Shown here one piece after another: positions 41,889 to 56,800 of a stretch of 64,000 nt of DNA. Origin of the DNA: an uncultured Amylibacter sp. (GTDB taxonomy: Bacteria > Pseudomonadota > Alphaproteobacteria > Rhodobacterales > Rhodobacteraceae); the NCBI GenBank assembly GCA_959347345.1, contig OY365738.1, forward strand, positions 124,001-188,000. The letters run 5' to 3'. The position numbers were made by a program, and so were the translations under genes. Every line of letters begins with the position of its first letter. The first letter of the stretch is position 1. Below the pieces are notes generated by a model. That model made no database searches, was not told where the DNA came from, and worked only from the letters and a program-made list of their open reading frames with translations.

Positions 41889-44800
41889 ATGAAAACGATA
41901 AAAACCACACCGATAAAAACCACAATGATGGAGATGACAATGAATACTTTGTTAAACACTATACTTGCACAGATAACTTATACGCGGGGTGCGTTAATCG
42001 CGCTGTTCGCGGGGTTGTTTATTTTGGCGGCCTGTGGCGGGGGCGGTGCTGCTACCGATGTTGCGCCCACGGGAACGGGAACGAATGTTTGTGATACCAA
42101 TATCTTTGACCCCGCATGCGGTGTTGAAAAACAGGCAGAGCGGACGGCCGCGATTAACACCTGTATAACCGCGATTAGAACGGGTGGGTCGTGTGAAGTC
42201 CCAACTGCCGTGCGTGATTGCTTGAACGCGCCTTTTACGACCGAGGGGTGTGGTGAAGATGTGCTCCGCGCCTCTGTCACTATTGCATCCGTGCAAGCAA
42301 CGCGGACAACCGATTGCCGTGCTGGTAATGCGGGCAGTGCGACCTGTACGGGCGCGATTGTCAATGTTTGTGGCACAGTGTCCAGCACGAATGACGGGGT
42401 TTTATTTACAGAAACGCTCTGCGGGGAGGACTATGATGCCAGCCGTACCACGTTGATTAATAACTGCCGTACGGCGGGAGATGCCAGCGATGAGGCCTGT
42501 ACCAACGTTGTTATTACTACGGATACAGAAGCCAATAAAAAAGCCCTTGATTGTGTGCTTGATGCGTTTGGCGAAGGATGTGATACGAACACGGATGTGA
42601 TGACGGTTGTTGAAAAAACCGATGCGACTATTAAATCCATTGTTGAAACAAGACAAGAAATTGAGACAGATTGCCGTGGGCTGGCTGATTTTGCGACAAA
42701 TTCGCGTTGCACAAGTGCTATTGAAACCACTTGCGCGGGCAACCCCTTTACCCTAACCACGGGGGCTTCGCCCACTAATTTCTGCACGGGTGCGAATGAT
42801 GGGCGTGCGGCACTTATCATGCGGTGTTCTGCCCCAGATACAGATAAGACGGGTTGCGATGCAACTATCGGCACGGGGACAACAACCGTTGCCGAGTGTA
42901 TTACCAACCCGTTTGATGCCACCAATGGGTGTAGTACGAACACAGGATTTGATGCCACGCGAAGCGAGCGAGATACGCTTTGCACCACGCCCGCAACGCT
43001 TTTTGATGGTTTCTGTGATAATTATGGTGCTACGGGTGCGATAACCACCATGCGGAACGGCATTTGTGAAACGGAGGCAACCAGCTTTCATGAGGGTTGC
43101 CTTGACCGTACGGAGGCGGGACTTGCGTTGGATGCACGGAAGGCTTTTATACAAACTTGTCTTGCAACCCCGAGTACTGATTGCGATATTCCTACATCGA
43201 GTCGTGCTGTTACCGTTACCCTATGTATAAAAAATCCTCATAGAGATGAATGTAAGGATGACCTTGATTTTGCTGAGGTAAAGTCTGACCGCACCACGCT
43301 TTGCACCGATACGACAGATTACTTTGATACTCTGTGCGATACTTATGACAATATAGAAACCACGCGGCAAACACGTTGCACCGTGGGTGCGACCAGTTTT
43401 GATACGATTTGCGAAGGTAAAGGTTTTGATGAGGGCAGGACTGCTGGGCAGAAGCAGTTTATAGAGGATTGTCGGGATAGCGGTGTTGAGGAGTGTGGAA
43501 CTATAATGATTACTACTTCTTTTGGTTCTATCAGCATTGCTGAATGTGTTAATAATGATGCTAACGACCCTTGGAAAGTCACTTGTCAAGTTCCTGTTTT
43601 TGAAGCCGAACGGACGGCACGGTCATTGGAATGTGCCAACTTTGCTATTACTAGCAATACTAATAATACGCCTTGTGCGAATGCAACGCGAAATGACTCC
43701 TGTGTTAATAATCCGTTTATCCAAAGTTGTAACGCGGAGGGTTATGATGCCGTCCGCACTAATCGTGATAGATATTGCCGTGGTGCTGGGATAGCGCCTG
43801 ACGACCCTCTCTGCATCGGTCGTGAGCCATATATTTGCGGTGGGACAGAGGAAATGGGCGACCCGTTCGCCGATATTTGCGGGATTGCAAACCATGCCAA
43901 CCAGATGAATTTTTGCGATTTGAACGGCGGGTCAAGCGATGTTAGATGTGAAAACAACGCGGCAACAGTTTGCCCTGATAATCCGTTTAATGGCAGTTTT
44001 GGTCCGCATCAACTGAATTGTGCGGATGAGTTATATCTTCCCAATCGTTTAATCGCTTGCGGTGGTAAGATTTCAGATTTGCCAACGGGCGGTGCTGGGC
44101 TTTGTAATGATGAAAAACTATCGGGTGCGATTTGTGGCACGGATAGCAATGTTGGGACTGACCCGTTTGCCGAGATTTGTGGTGATTCTGATGCCACGAT
44201 GGCTATTAATTTTGTTAAAGATACAGAGGAACAAGAATTCTGCGGTGCTACGCGTAGGACCGAAACACGGGCAGGCGAATGTGCGATGATTTACACGGGG
44301 CTTTGCACGGGGGATAATTTGGTTAAAAAATCCGTTGGCGAGGGTCTTTTTAATTGTTTGATATATGATGACCCAGCCGTGATAGGGTTGCGGAATGACT
44401 TTTGCACGACTGCCGAGACCAGCTTTACAGATGGGTGCGAGGATGGCACGCATGGCGACGCGGCGGGCGATGTAAATACCGCACGGGAAATGCTGGCGAT
44501 GACTTGTCGGGGCAATCCACAGGCGACTGGGTGTGATACGGTTGTTGATACTGGAACGGGGCGAACCGTTGCAGATTGTACTAATCATCTTACCGTGGGC
44601 GACCCTGGCGACCCGTATCAGACAGGGTGTGATGATATTGGCTTTAAGGAAGAGCGGATGGAGCGTGATTTGACTTGTGCTTTGGTTGCGACGCTTGAAA
44701 CGTCGCTTTGTGATAATGCAAAGTCAACTAACGCCTGTGTTAATGATCCTTTTGGCGAAGTTACTGGGGGTGGTGTCGAGTGTGACCCGACTGATTATAT

Positions 44801-47800
44801 GGCCGCCCAAACAGATCGTGATAGATATTGCCGTATTTCTACAACAGCCGATGATCCGCTCTGCACGGGTCGGCAGACATATATTTGCGGTGGGGCAAAT
44901 ACCGATAGCGTCCCTACCGCCGGTATTTGCGGGGATGATAACGAACTAGGGGAACAGGAATTCTGTCGTACGAATGGGCAGAACACTGGTACATGTGAAA
45001 GCCAAGAGGCAGTGGCTTGCCAAGCTAATCCGTTTAATGACAGTTTTGGTGCGTACAGATTCGATTGCACGGATTCCACGTATTTTGCGAGTCGTATCCC
45101 CACTTGCCGTGGTGCGATGAACACTTGGGCTGCTGCTGGCGCGAGCGTTGATGATTGTAGTGTGAAAGAGGTTGCTGGTGTGATTTGTGGCACGGGTAAC
45201 AGTATTGGGACTGACGCTTTCGCCGATATTTGTGAAGAAAGCACTGCCATGATGGCTATTGATAATTTTGATCAAGATACGGAACGCCAACAATTCTGCG
45301 GTGATGTGCCCAAGACCGACACACGGGTAACGGAATGTGAGACGATTTACACGGGGCTTTGCACGGGTGATAATTTGGTTAAAGAATCCGTTGGCCATGG
45401 TGGTTTTAATTGCTTGGATTATGATGACCCAGACGTGATTATATTGCGGAATAACCACTGTATGACTCCTGCGACCAGCTTTACAGATGGGTGCGAGGAT
45501 GGAACGCATGGCGACGCGGGCTTGGTAGATGCCGCGCGGAAAAGCCTTGCCGCGATTTGCAGAACCACACAAAACGCGGAGGGGTGTGATGACCATGCGA
45601 ATGCTGGTGATAGCGGTCCAACCGTTGCGGATTGTAGCGCTAATACGGCGGTTGGCGACCCCTATCAAACGGGTTGTGTTGATAATCCGCTCTTTATTGC
45701 AGAGCACACGACTCGTGCGACATTCTGTTCTACGGGCGCGAATGTGAATGACGACAGACTTTGTAAAAATGCGCGGGACGCTGATATGTGTATTCATTTT
45801 CCTTATGGCAATGATAAGGATGGCATGGAGTGTAGTGCGATGGATTATGCGGATGCACGGGCAAGTCGTCAGACGTATTGCAGTAATTTGGGCGTGAGTA
45901 CGGGTCTCTGTACGAATATAGCCAGGGCTCTTTGCGATGGCGAAGATGCAAACGATAATCCTTTTTCCGCGTCTTGCGATGAGTTTAATCTTAATAATAG
46001 CGCGGCGCAGATAAAGTGGTGTACGAATTATGGTGATTTCAGGTGCGCCAACCAGCACGCGGGTGCTTGTTCCGAAAGACCGTTTGGTACGGAGGTTATT
46101 GCTCGTGATGGTGACCCTGTTAATTGTTTTACGGATATGGATAGAGGCATAACTGCGGAGACCTATGCCCCCCAACGTCAGTTGTTTTGTGCGTCAGGCA
46201 GGGAGCTCGATAAGGAGAGATGCGATACGACCGAAATCGCGACAGTCGTTTGTGGCAAATCAGATGATGAAAATTCGAATCCTTTCGCCGCGTTTTGTGC
46301 GAATTCAGCCAATGATGGACTGAATAATGATGCCGCCGCGCGTTTGGCTGTCCGTCAAGGCACTTTGGATTTTTGTGAGAATGCTGCGAATTCAGGCGTG
46401 GGTGTTTGTGAGAGGACTAGTCTTATTATTGCCGATCTTGGCCGTACTTGTACGGGGGATGGTGCAACCTCTATCACAGAGCAGTGTGCTTATACGCAAT
46501 ATGCAGGTACGCAAAGGGCGTTTTGCGCGGATAAGGGTAGCCTTAATATCTTTAATGCGGGTTGCAAGGACGGCACGCACGGGCAAGTAACCACTGCCCG
46601 TAACAACGAATGTCGCCGGATAACAGCAACGCCAGGTGTGATTGATCGGGATACGGAATGCCCCCAAATCGTTATAGACCTTTGCGAGGTGAGTGCGTTT
46701 GTACAAAAGTTGGATAATAACGATATGGAACAAGACTATCTTTGTGGAACGAATACAAATAATGTAAATTATGTGACCGCGCGGGAGATGACTTGTGGCA
46801 ACGCGCGCCCCGAGGCTGGCGACACTAATGAGACTGAATGCAATGCGTTTTTAACCACGCTTTGCACGGGTAATCAATTTGACATGGCTGTTGGTTCACA
46901 GGACTATAATTGCGCGACGGACCCAGAATTTAATACCTATAGAGAGACGCAGTGTGGCGCGTCTGGCAATGGCGATGGGACGCGCACCAATGATGAATGC
47001 AAGGCTACAATAACGCGGATTTGTGATGAGGGGGCTTCGCTTACAACGGCTTCCAATGGCTATGATTGTCTTAACAGTCAAATTGCAGAAGTGAGAACCG
47101 AACGGCGGACATTTTGTGCGACGGACTCGGTTAATACTCCGGGTTGTACAGGCGTTCTTGTCGATCTTTGCTCTGACTCGAATTCGTTTTCAGGTGCAGC
47201 GAAGACGGGTACTGATGGAACGACATTTGATTGCACGATGGGCACTACCTATCGTCCCCAAAGAAGAGATTATTGTGCGAAGGACGACAATGATGTGAAT
47301 GGCGAATGTCCAGGCGTGATTGCCACGCTTTGCACGGCGGGGGCGAGTTCGCTTGAAGAAGTGGCAACGGATGTTGATTCCAATGTATATAATTGCCTTA
47401 CCAGTAAAGTTCCAGCCGTGGAAATCGCACGGCAAGTCTTTTGTGCGGATAGTGATCAGACAGCGAATTGTAATACCGTGCTTGCTGGGCTTTGCACGGG
47501 CGATAAGTCGCTTTCAAGTACTGTGGATAGGGGTGATGGCACCAACTATAATTGTGCGGGTAATTCGGATCAACTATTGATAAACCAACGCCAAGCCTAT
47601 TGTGCGGATGGCGACAATGATGATATGGTGGCGGACTGTCCAGCCGTGATTGCCGCGCTTTGCGAAACCGGAACTTCGGTTCAAACTTCCGTGCCAACGG
47701 GTACTGGGACGTTCTATCCTTGCGCAACCAGTACAGTTCCAGCCGTGATAACGGCGCGTGAAACGCATTGCCGTTTGGGCGCGAGCAATTCAGCGGGACT

Positions 47801-50800
47801 CTGCAACGGTACAATAGCGAGTCTTTGCCTCGCTAACCCATTTGAAGAACGCGATAGCGATGGTTTCGGCACTCTTTGCGTAGATACAGGGGGCAATAAG
47901 ACCTATGAAAATGCCCGCAAAGAGGAGTGTCGCGCTGGGTCGGAGGCGGATGGGCAGACAGGCAAAAAATGTGAATTTATCAAGGCAGGGATTTGTGATG
48001 GCGATGATGTGGGCGATAGCCCTTATGCCGCGGTTTGCGGTATGAATAATGCAGATAATCAAGTGAGGTTCTGTCGGCTTAACGAAAACGGTAATTCTAA
48101 TGCGATGGGGTGTGATGGCACTATTATAACCGTTTGTGATGTGGATAATGGCGACCCGTTTGATTCGCTTTGTCCTAATAATAATATTGGCGACCGTACA
48201 GCCCGTGCGACTGCCTGTCTTGACTCAAATACCGACAAGGTTTGCTCTGCCGAAGTTATCCAATGTAACATGGCTCCGTTTGGCAAAACCCCGACTAACG
48301 AGGATTGTAATGCAACCATTTATGCCGATGCGCAAACAGCGTTTTGCACTGATACTAACAATGTTTTTAATGCGGGTTGTACGAATGCAATATATTCTGA
48401 AACGGAGGCCAATCGTAAGACAGCATGTTTGGAAACTGGCAGGTCTAGTTTGGATGTGGGGGATTTGATTTGCCCGGGTTTTGTTACCACGGCTTGCGAA
48501 AACGACGCATTCACAAAACACAGAGCAGACGGGACGAGCGACCTTTGCTTGGGTGATAACAGAGCGCAGGATAATACTTATGAAAAAATCCGCTTGGCGG
48601 CATGTAATGGTGAGACTGGCCCATTGCCAAGTGGTAATCTTTGTAGAACGACCGCGCTATCGGGTATGATTTGTGGCGATGGGATTGCTGTTGGGGAAGG
48701 CGGCGTGGCTGGCACTAATCCCTTTGCGGAGATTTGCAAGACTGGGGATGGGAATATCTATTTTACTGGGCTTACCGCCTCGCAACAAAATGCGTGTCGT
48801 ATGGATAGTGATGCTGATGGCAGTGGTTGCACGACTACGATAGAAGGTTTCTGTGGTATACCCACGACCCCCACCAGCGACAATGCAACCACCAATAATC
48901 TGTTTGATACGCTTTGCGATACGGGTTATGACGCCGACCGTGATACTGCATGTTTGCAAGAACGGGCGACTGCGGGTGCGGGCAATGATTGTACGACCCG
49001 CTCAGGTGTGAAATCCGCGTGCGCGGTTGACCCATTTATCGGCGGGTGTACGGGTGTTGACGGGCAGGACGGACCGACTGGTTACCTCGTAACATATTGC
49101 ACGACGACGGATATTTTTGATGCGCGTTGCTTGGAAGATGATATTCCCACCTATGGTGATGTGAAAACCTTGCGTGATGCCTATTGCGGTGGTGATACTG
49201 CCACTCCTGCCGATGGGGTCGCGGCCGTGGATCAAACCCCCGCAGGAAAGTGTTTTTCTAGGGAGGAAAAGATTTGCGGTGCGACAGAGGAGAGCAACCC
49301 TTTCGCCAAGCTTTGTGGGAGTAATACGGCTAACCGCATGACATTTTGCGATTTGGCGAGCCAGACGGGTAAGGGTCAATGCGCAGATAGTGAGGATTTG
49401 CTTTGCCCCGCCCGCCCGTTTGGGACAGATCTTGGCACATCTGGTACGATAAATTGTAAGGAAAGCGGTGATTATGCTATTACGCGTAAGGATTTGGTGG
49501 ATGACTGCCTAGAGGAAAACCCAGCACCTGAGAATGGCGCGACTTGTACGGATGCTATTAAAGCTTGTATTGACAATCCGTTTAGCCAAACGGCGTTTAA
49601 TGGCGAACCATGCGATGCGGCCGCCTTTATCAATGCGTTTTTGCCACATTGTGAAAAAACCGCCAATGCTTGGGAAGCTGATTGTAATGCTTACGTAGGG
49701 CAGGGCGAGGTTATGGCAACGCGGACGGCTATCTGTGAAACACCCGCGACCAGTTTTAGAGCTGGGTGTGAGGATGGTGCTTATGCGGGCACAGCACGCG
49801 ATACCGCGCAAGAAACACTTGCCTTAACCTGTGTTGATACCCCCGATGCCGATGGTTGCACCAATCCTGTAGATGGCGTTAGCGGGACAACCGTTGCCCA
49901 GTGTAGTGCGAATCCATTTAGCACCGCGTTGGATTGTTTTGGCAATAATATTTTTGAAAAACAACGGGTGGCACGGATTAACCTTTGCACGGAGGCGGCG
50001 AATTCTTTTAACCCCTTGTGTGGTATTTTCGATGAGGTAACAGGCACGAATAAAGACCGTCTTGGCGGTATAACCATGGCGCGGGATACCTATTGCCGTG
50101 AAACCTCTGACCCCGCTGATATTGATGGGAATTGTGTAGATATCAAGGACATGTTTTGTGATGGTGCTGATGCGGGCGATAAACCCCACGCGGATGTTTG
50201 CGGTACGGATAATGTAGCGAATCAAAATAAGTTCTGTCGGATTAGCGGTAAATCCACTGAGAGTGAGTGTTTAGGCACTGTTGCCACTATCTGTCATGTG
50301 GATAATGGCAACCCGTTTGATACGGTTTGTGGTGAGTCCTCTCACGTTGACCGTGCGACCCGTTGCCGTCAATCTATGCTTGATACGCCTGTTGCCTTGC
50401 CCACAAATGCCACTTGTGACAGTACGGTAACTTTGGTTTGTCTGGGTAATGGTGATACGATTACCGCAAATCCGTTTGATACCCTTTGTAGTGATGAGTC
50501 TTATGATGATGACCGCGAGGCGGCGTGTCGGATTGGCGAAATTGGTCGCCTCGCCTGCGTGGATACGATAAAGAAATTCTGTGGGGTTGCGGGTTCCGTG
50601 GAAGTTAGCAAATTGTTTAACTCTCTTTGCACGGAGGGTACTACTTATGATGGCGATCGTACAACCTATTGCACTATGGGGGATACGATTTTTGACCCTA
50701 AGTGTAACGATACGCATGGCGCAGTGACGGCCGCGCGTGAGAAGGAATGTTTCAGAATAGGGAGCTCAACCTACCCTAACCAAACCTGCGATACTATCAT

Positions 50801-53800
50801 TTCCGGTGCGTGCATGACTAATGTGTTTAAACAAACGACCGAAGGCACACCCACCAATCTCTGCACGGGCGATAACCGTAACTCGGTAGCCTATCATTCT
50901 CTGCGTGTGACGGCATGTGAGGGTGAGATTACCAATTTGCCAGATGGTGTTCCTGCGTCTGCTTGTAATGATGAAAATTTATCGGGTGCGATTTGTGGCG
51001 ATGCAGATACTCTTGGGTCAAAACCCTTTGCGGAGATTTGCAGTGATGCGGATGGGAATTTTAATTATGATGTGCTTACTGCCGCGCAACAAAATGCGTG
51101 CCGTCTTAATGGTAATGCTGATGACGATAATTGCGCGACTACGATAAAATTGACTTGTGAAGGTGGTACGCGTGGTGGCGATGCGACTCTCGCAGATCCG
51201 TTTGATACCCTTTGTGATGCGGGTTATGTTAGCAAGCGAGAGGAATTGTGTCGCCCCAATGGTGGGGATGAAAATAATAAGGGTTGCGCCAAGACGATAG
51301 CAGATTTCTGCGTATCGCCCGACAATACGGATGATCTTTTTGACCCGCTTTGCAGGGATGCGGCTGGGGTTTATGAAAAGGCACGGCAGGTTCATTGTTT
51401 GTCGCTGACTCTTAATGAAGACACAACCAATTGTGGGGCAGAAGGCACTGATGATACTGTTTTGGGTGAATTCTGTAAAACGGGTCAGAATGCAACCCAT
51501 TGTCCGCTTAGGGAGCTGGCGATTGCCGCGTTTGTGGATACAGCCGATTGGGAAAATACAACAGAGGCGAATGGGGCGCTGGATTCTGATGGGACAAACA
51601 GATTGACGATTTTGGAGTCGGTCGGGGCGGATGATACCTTTGACACCAATTATGTTCGGGCTGGTGCCAGTGGGTTAGACCTTAGCGTTTTTGATGGCAC
51701 GGACGCGACATTCACAGACGGTGTTTTAATGCTATCAGAGGCAGGAACAACCGATGCCTTGGGCAGTGGCGTTGCCTTTGCTCGTGTTAATTATAGCGCA
51801 TTTACATCGGCGAGCAAGGTCAAATACTACGCTGGGATTTTGGCTGACACCGATTTGGGCGGGCCTCTTGTCGCACCGCCCATGGAATCCCTAGATACCA
51901 AGGGCGAGGTTGATTGGGACATGGTAATTTCCATTATGATAGATGAACGGGCTGTTCAGAAACTAACGGGGACTAAGCTGTTTATTCATTTTGCGAATAA
52001 GACCTTCCAGAGTAGGAACGGGGATAGTCCAATTGATTTTGACACTGGCAACTTTGGTAGCAAGGATAAATTTTTCATAGACGGTGGATTCACCACTGCG
52101 GGTATTGTATATGGTACAACAAAACTTGGCAGTAACAGAAATACTGGTACCCACTCTGACGGTACGCTTACAGGTTTGATTGGGAGTAAAGGCTTGGTTG
52201 CCGCCTTTGTATCCGATGGTGCGGGTAATATAAACGAATATGTGGGCGGGTTTGTCGCCGATAATGACGATGTAACGATTGATTGTAGCGTGGGGAGCAA
52301 TGCGTTTAATCCGGAATTGTGCCTCGTCGCCAGCCGTGCCGCGCTGTGTACTGGTCGCGACGGTCTTTCGGTAACGGATGAGAGTTGCAAAACGGAAGAA
52401 ATTCGCGGTGTGATTTGTGCTGCCCAAGGTGATTTTGCAAATTTGGCTGATAGTATTTGTGATGTAGATATGGACAATAACGTTGATTATGAAGGCCTGC
52501 GCAGACAGGTGTTTTGTGTTGGCGCTGGCGATCAAGCCAATCCGTTTCATGGGCTTTGTGTGGGCGGTCAATATGATGGCGCACGTCAAGTAAGTTGTAA
52601 TGGTTTGGTCGTTGACCCGCCAGACATTAGCATGCCATTCGGTGGCAGAACAACCAGACCCGAATGCGAGGCGGTTATCAGCAAGCTCTGCTTGGCAGAG
52701 CCGTTTAATTCAGCCGCGGGGGCGAGTGCTATAAAATTTGATTGTCTTAATGCGGCCTCTGATATCTATGTTAATAAGCGGAAGATGGAAATTGGGCTTT
52801 GCGTGAATGGAACGCAAACGGATAAACAACGCCCGATTTGCACGAATGCCGAGGTTGAAAAGATTACCACCCCTTGTGGCACCGACCCGCTTGACCCTAT
52901 TTGCGCGCCTTATGCCGTTCAATATATGACGCAACGCACCGAACGGCTAAACACCTGTCGCGATGCCATGCGTACCACTTCCGCTTGCGCCAATGCGATA
53001 TCCACGATTTGCACAGCGAATGATGCGCCGTTTTCCGATATTTGCCATGATCAAATTGATGCAAGAAAAGCTGGGGTGGGCGCGTGTCTTGGTGTCGTGC
53101 AGTCCAATAAACGGATAATGGAGGGCGAGCCAGGGACGATCCAAACACTGCCCGCTGTTTGTGGTACGACTGTTTCTAATAGTAAAACGGTGCTTGATTG
53201 TATTAACGAGCCGTTTAATTCAGATTGTGCTGTTGATTTTACGCGACCACAAAATTGTGCGGATAATTATCGTGAAACACGGTGTCAGAGTACGTTTTAT
53301 GCGGCGAGTGAAGTGGTTTGTGAATCGTCCGTGACCAGTTTCACGATTGGATGTCTTGATCCCGCGAATGGGTTTGTTCCTGCAGGAGGAGGGGATCGGT
53401 TGCATCCTGCACGAAACGCCCGTGCAACTTTGACTCGAAGATGTACCGATACTGGTGAGGATGGTATGCCCAATACAGACAATGACGCGGGCTGTGATAC
53501 TGTTATTGCGGTAGGTGCAAAGAATATAACGTTTATGGATTGTATTAACAATCCGTTCCTTACGGCGTGTCAGGAGAAGGATGCCATTGTCTTTGCGCTG
53601 ACCAATTCCCCCGCTGCGGTTGAAATACGCACGGCGCTTGTTATGACGTGTGAAGGTTATGATGATATAACCGCGGTAAATGCTAGTGATGCATGTAAGA
53701 CGATTGTTGGGGATGGTAAAACCATTGAGTCCTGTACCAGAAGACCGTTTGAGGCGGGTTGTTCTGGCCTGTTGGCGATCGCGTTTAATAGCTATCGTGA

Positions 53801-56800
53801 GCCGACATGTCTTTCCCCTACGGGCAGCTTTACCGCTGGGTGTAATGAGGAAACGTATGAAGGCACGGATGCCGCGCGGGCAGAGCAGGCGTTAGGCTGT
53901 GCTGATGCTGAGACCAAGGGCGAAAATGAATGTGATATGATGGTTGAGGCTAGCGGTTTAACGATTGATCAATGTAATGAAACTCCGTTTGCCGCTGGTT
54001 GTGAAAGCCCCGCGTTTACCAATGCTCGGCTACAAGCGTGTAAAGGCGAAAACCCGAATGCCGCGTGTAGCGTGGATGGCGCACTTGCCCGTACCAACTA
54101 TGTTGCGGGTGACGTGGCAGATCTGGATCTTGGCAGTAAATCAGTCGTGGTGGGTATAGAAGAACACACGTCAACCCTGAACGATGTGGGCTATGCCGAA
54201 GAAGACGATGGGGTTTATAACGACCAATCCGCATCTGGGTTTGCCCTTGTTTATATCCCTGCAGTTACAACGGGTCAACCGAGTCCGAGCAGATATTATG
54301 CTGGGTTGCTATCTGGCACGGATGTCGGCGGACCGCTTCAGGAGAATTCTGCGTCTGGTGCGTGGGTTGGCAAGCTGGCGTTTATCATCGGGCAGGGTGT
54401 ATTGGAAACGGTGGATTTCAAACTTGATGTTTATTTTGACGGAAGGACTATCGGTGCGTCTGATAGCGTTAATGTGGATTACGCCGAGACGGCATTGGGT
54501 AATTTTTACATAAAGGGTAGATTCACCGATAAGGGTGTTATCTATGGCACAACAAGGCTGGATAATGAGGTGATGGCGAAATCCTCGCGCGGCTCGCTGA
54601 CGGGTATCATTGGGCAAAACGGCGCGGTTGGCGCGTTTATCTCTTCTGGTTCGGGCAATACACTGGGCGAATATGCTGGTGGGTTTGTTGCCGCGCCTGA
54701 GCTGAATTGTAGGACACATCCGCTTGATATACGGTGTGATATCAATGAAGCTATTGGTGCTAGTACTGTAGGAGGCTTACAGGAAGATGCCTGTTCGTTT
54801 GGGGTTGATAGTAGGAATAATCGCGCCTGCGACCCTGTGTTTGAACGGGTTTGTATTGATGACCCGCTTGACACTGCTAAATTATTTTCGTTCGCAGAAA
54901 AAGTTATGAGCAGTAGTGCCAACCTTGATTGTGCGCAGCACCCCGTAACCCTTGCTTTACGCAGGGAGGCTTGTCTGGATAATCAGGCACTTGACTGCGG
55001 AAACACGATACACACGGTTTGTGAGGATAATATTTTTGATATTCTTTGTGATGGTAGTGGGAATTTTGACAACTCCCGTTCATTTGCTTGCTTTTCAAAC
55101 GCGGGCAAGATTTTTACGGGTAATAATGATGAAATTGTAACAAATTGTGAAAACCTGATAACACGTCAGTGCGCAAAAGACCCGTTTAAGGGCATTTGCT
55201 ATATTTCTGGTACTACCAGTAATACGTACAACCCCGCGCGTTTGGCAAAGTGTGCCGACCATAATTTTAATGATACTACTGGGGTTTGCGGGGATAAAAA
55301 CAACTTAGGTAAGGTAAGACCCCCCGATGTGTTTGCAGGGCTATCCGTAAATATCATTGGGGCTTATTGTAGCCGTCTTGCCAGCCCTGCGGATGATGAA
55401 TACGAGGTTTGCAGCGATAAGCCCGCGGATTATTTGGCGTGGCGGAATGCTGGTACGGCTACCAACGATAATGGTACGCCAGACGTTGCAGAAGATGATT
55501 TTCAATTTGGTGTTGTTACGGGTTATCGCGCGGCATCGGTGAAGGATGCTGGTCTTATCGCGGGCGATGCTGATGGTTTGAATTTGGGCGATGGCGCAAC
55601 CAGTGTTCATAACGAATTGACCTTGACCCTAGAGACTGCTACCAATGGTGTTGCCATTGCCAGCGCGACGGTTGGCGGAAAATTGCAATCATACGGCGGG
55701 TTGCTGTCTGGGGCGAATGTCGGTGCGCCTGTTCAAACGGGTGATGCTATCGCCGAATGGTCTGCCCAAATCGCGCTTTTATGGCAGGATGGGGATAATC
55801 CGAGTCAGACGACTCTTTTACGGAATGCGAATTTTTCTATTGGACTTAATTTTAGCGCACAAGACATTGTGTTTTCCAGAACCGATGATATTTCGCTTGT
55901 GAATACGGCTGGCGTGGATAGTGGTAAAATTAGTCTTGGTATTACTGGCACGACTGGTCAAAAAATGCTTGGCGGGACAGTCACCTTGGAGATTGTTGAT
56001 GGTGAAGAACATGTTGGAAACTTCCGTGGTTTGATTGGCAGGGATGGGCTATTGGGTGCGTTTGCAAGCAGCACAAGAACGGGTGATAATGCCTTTGCTG
56101 GTGGGCTTGTTGCAGAAGATAGCGGTAATTGCGCGGCCGATGGCTCTGGGAATCCGTTCAAGACTTCTGCTGGTTGTACTGACGCAGAAAAGCGGGATGA
56201 GGTAACCAGATGTTATAATGAGCGGGCTAATCCCGTCCAAGTCGGGGATTGCCCTGAGATTAGGGCTTGTTTTGAAAATAGCGGGTCTGAACTGTTCGGG
56301 CTATCAAGTTTTGTTCCGTCTGGTGGAGTAGGTGTATTTTGCTCAAACCCTGTGCTTGACGGCGCACGCGCGATTTATTGCCTTGTTGATAATACATCGC
56401 ATACAAACTGTACGAAAATTATTGCTGGAATGGCCGTGTCAAGGGCTGGGTCAGGTTCTTATAGCGCCTGTATTGGTCGTCCCTTCACTGGCACGATTCA
56501 GGAGTGCTTGAACGCGCTGGGGCCTGTTGCCTTTGCCCAATCACGGCTGGATATCGCAGTGGGTTGTATGACGGGCGGTAAGGTAACAGCGCAGGCTACG
56601 GGTACTTGCGAGCGATTCATCACTTCGGTAGGGTCTAATTGTGCCAATAATCCGTTCGATAGCAGTTGCGCTGACATCTTTACGGAGCAGGTGAGGAGTT
56701 CTACTTTTGCGGAATTGGCGCAAACATCGCGTTTGACGCATTGTACTACTGCTGGCAACGAGGCAGATACCCTATGCACGGGTGCATTAACGCATTGTGC

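Noticed and set aside
44946..46175. 409-codon open frame on the minus strand, antisense to paralog 4
   Set aside because: It lies wholly inside the continuous Cys-rich frame of gene 4. Its product is low-complexity (Ile/Arg/Thr-rich), as expected from reading GC-biased repeats backwards, and no homologous domain is visible.
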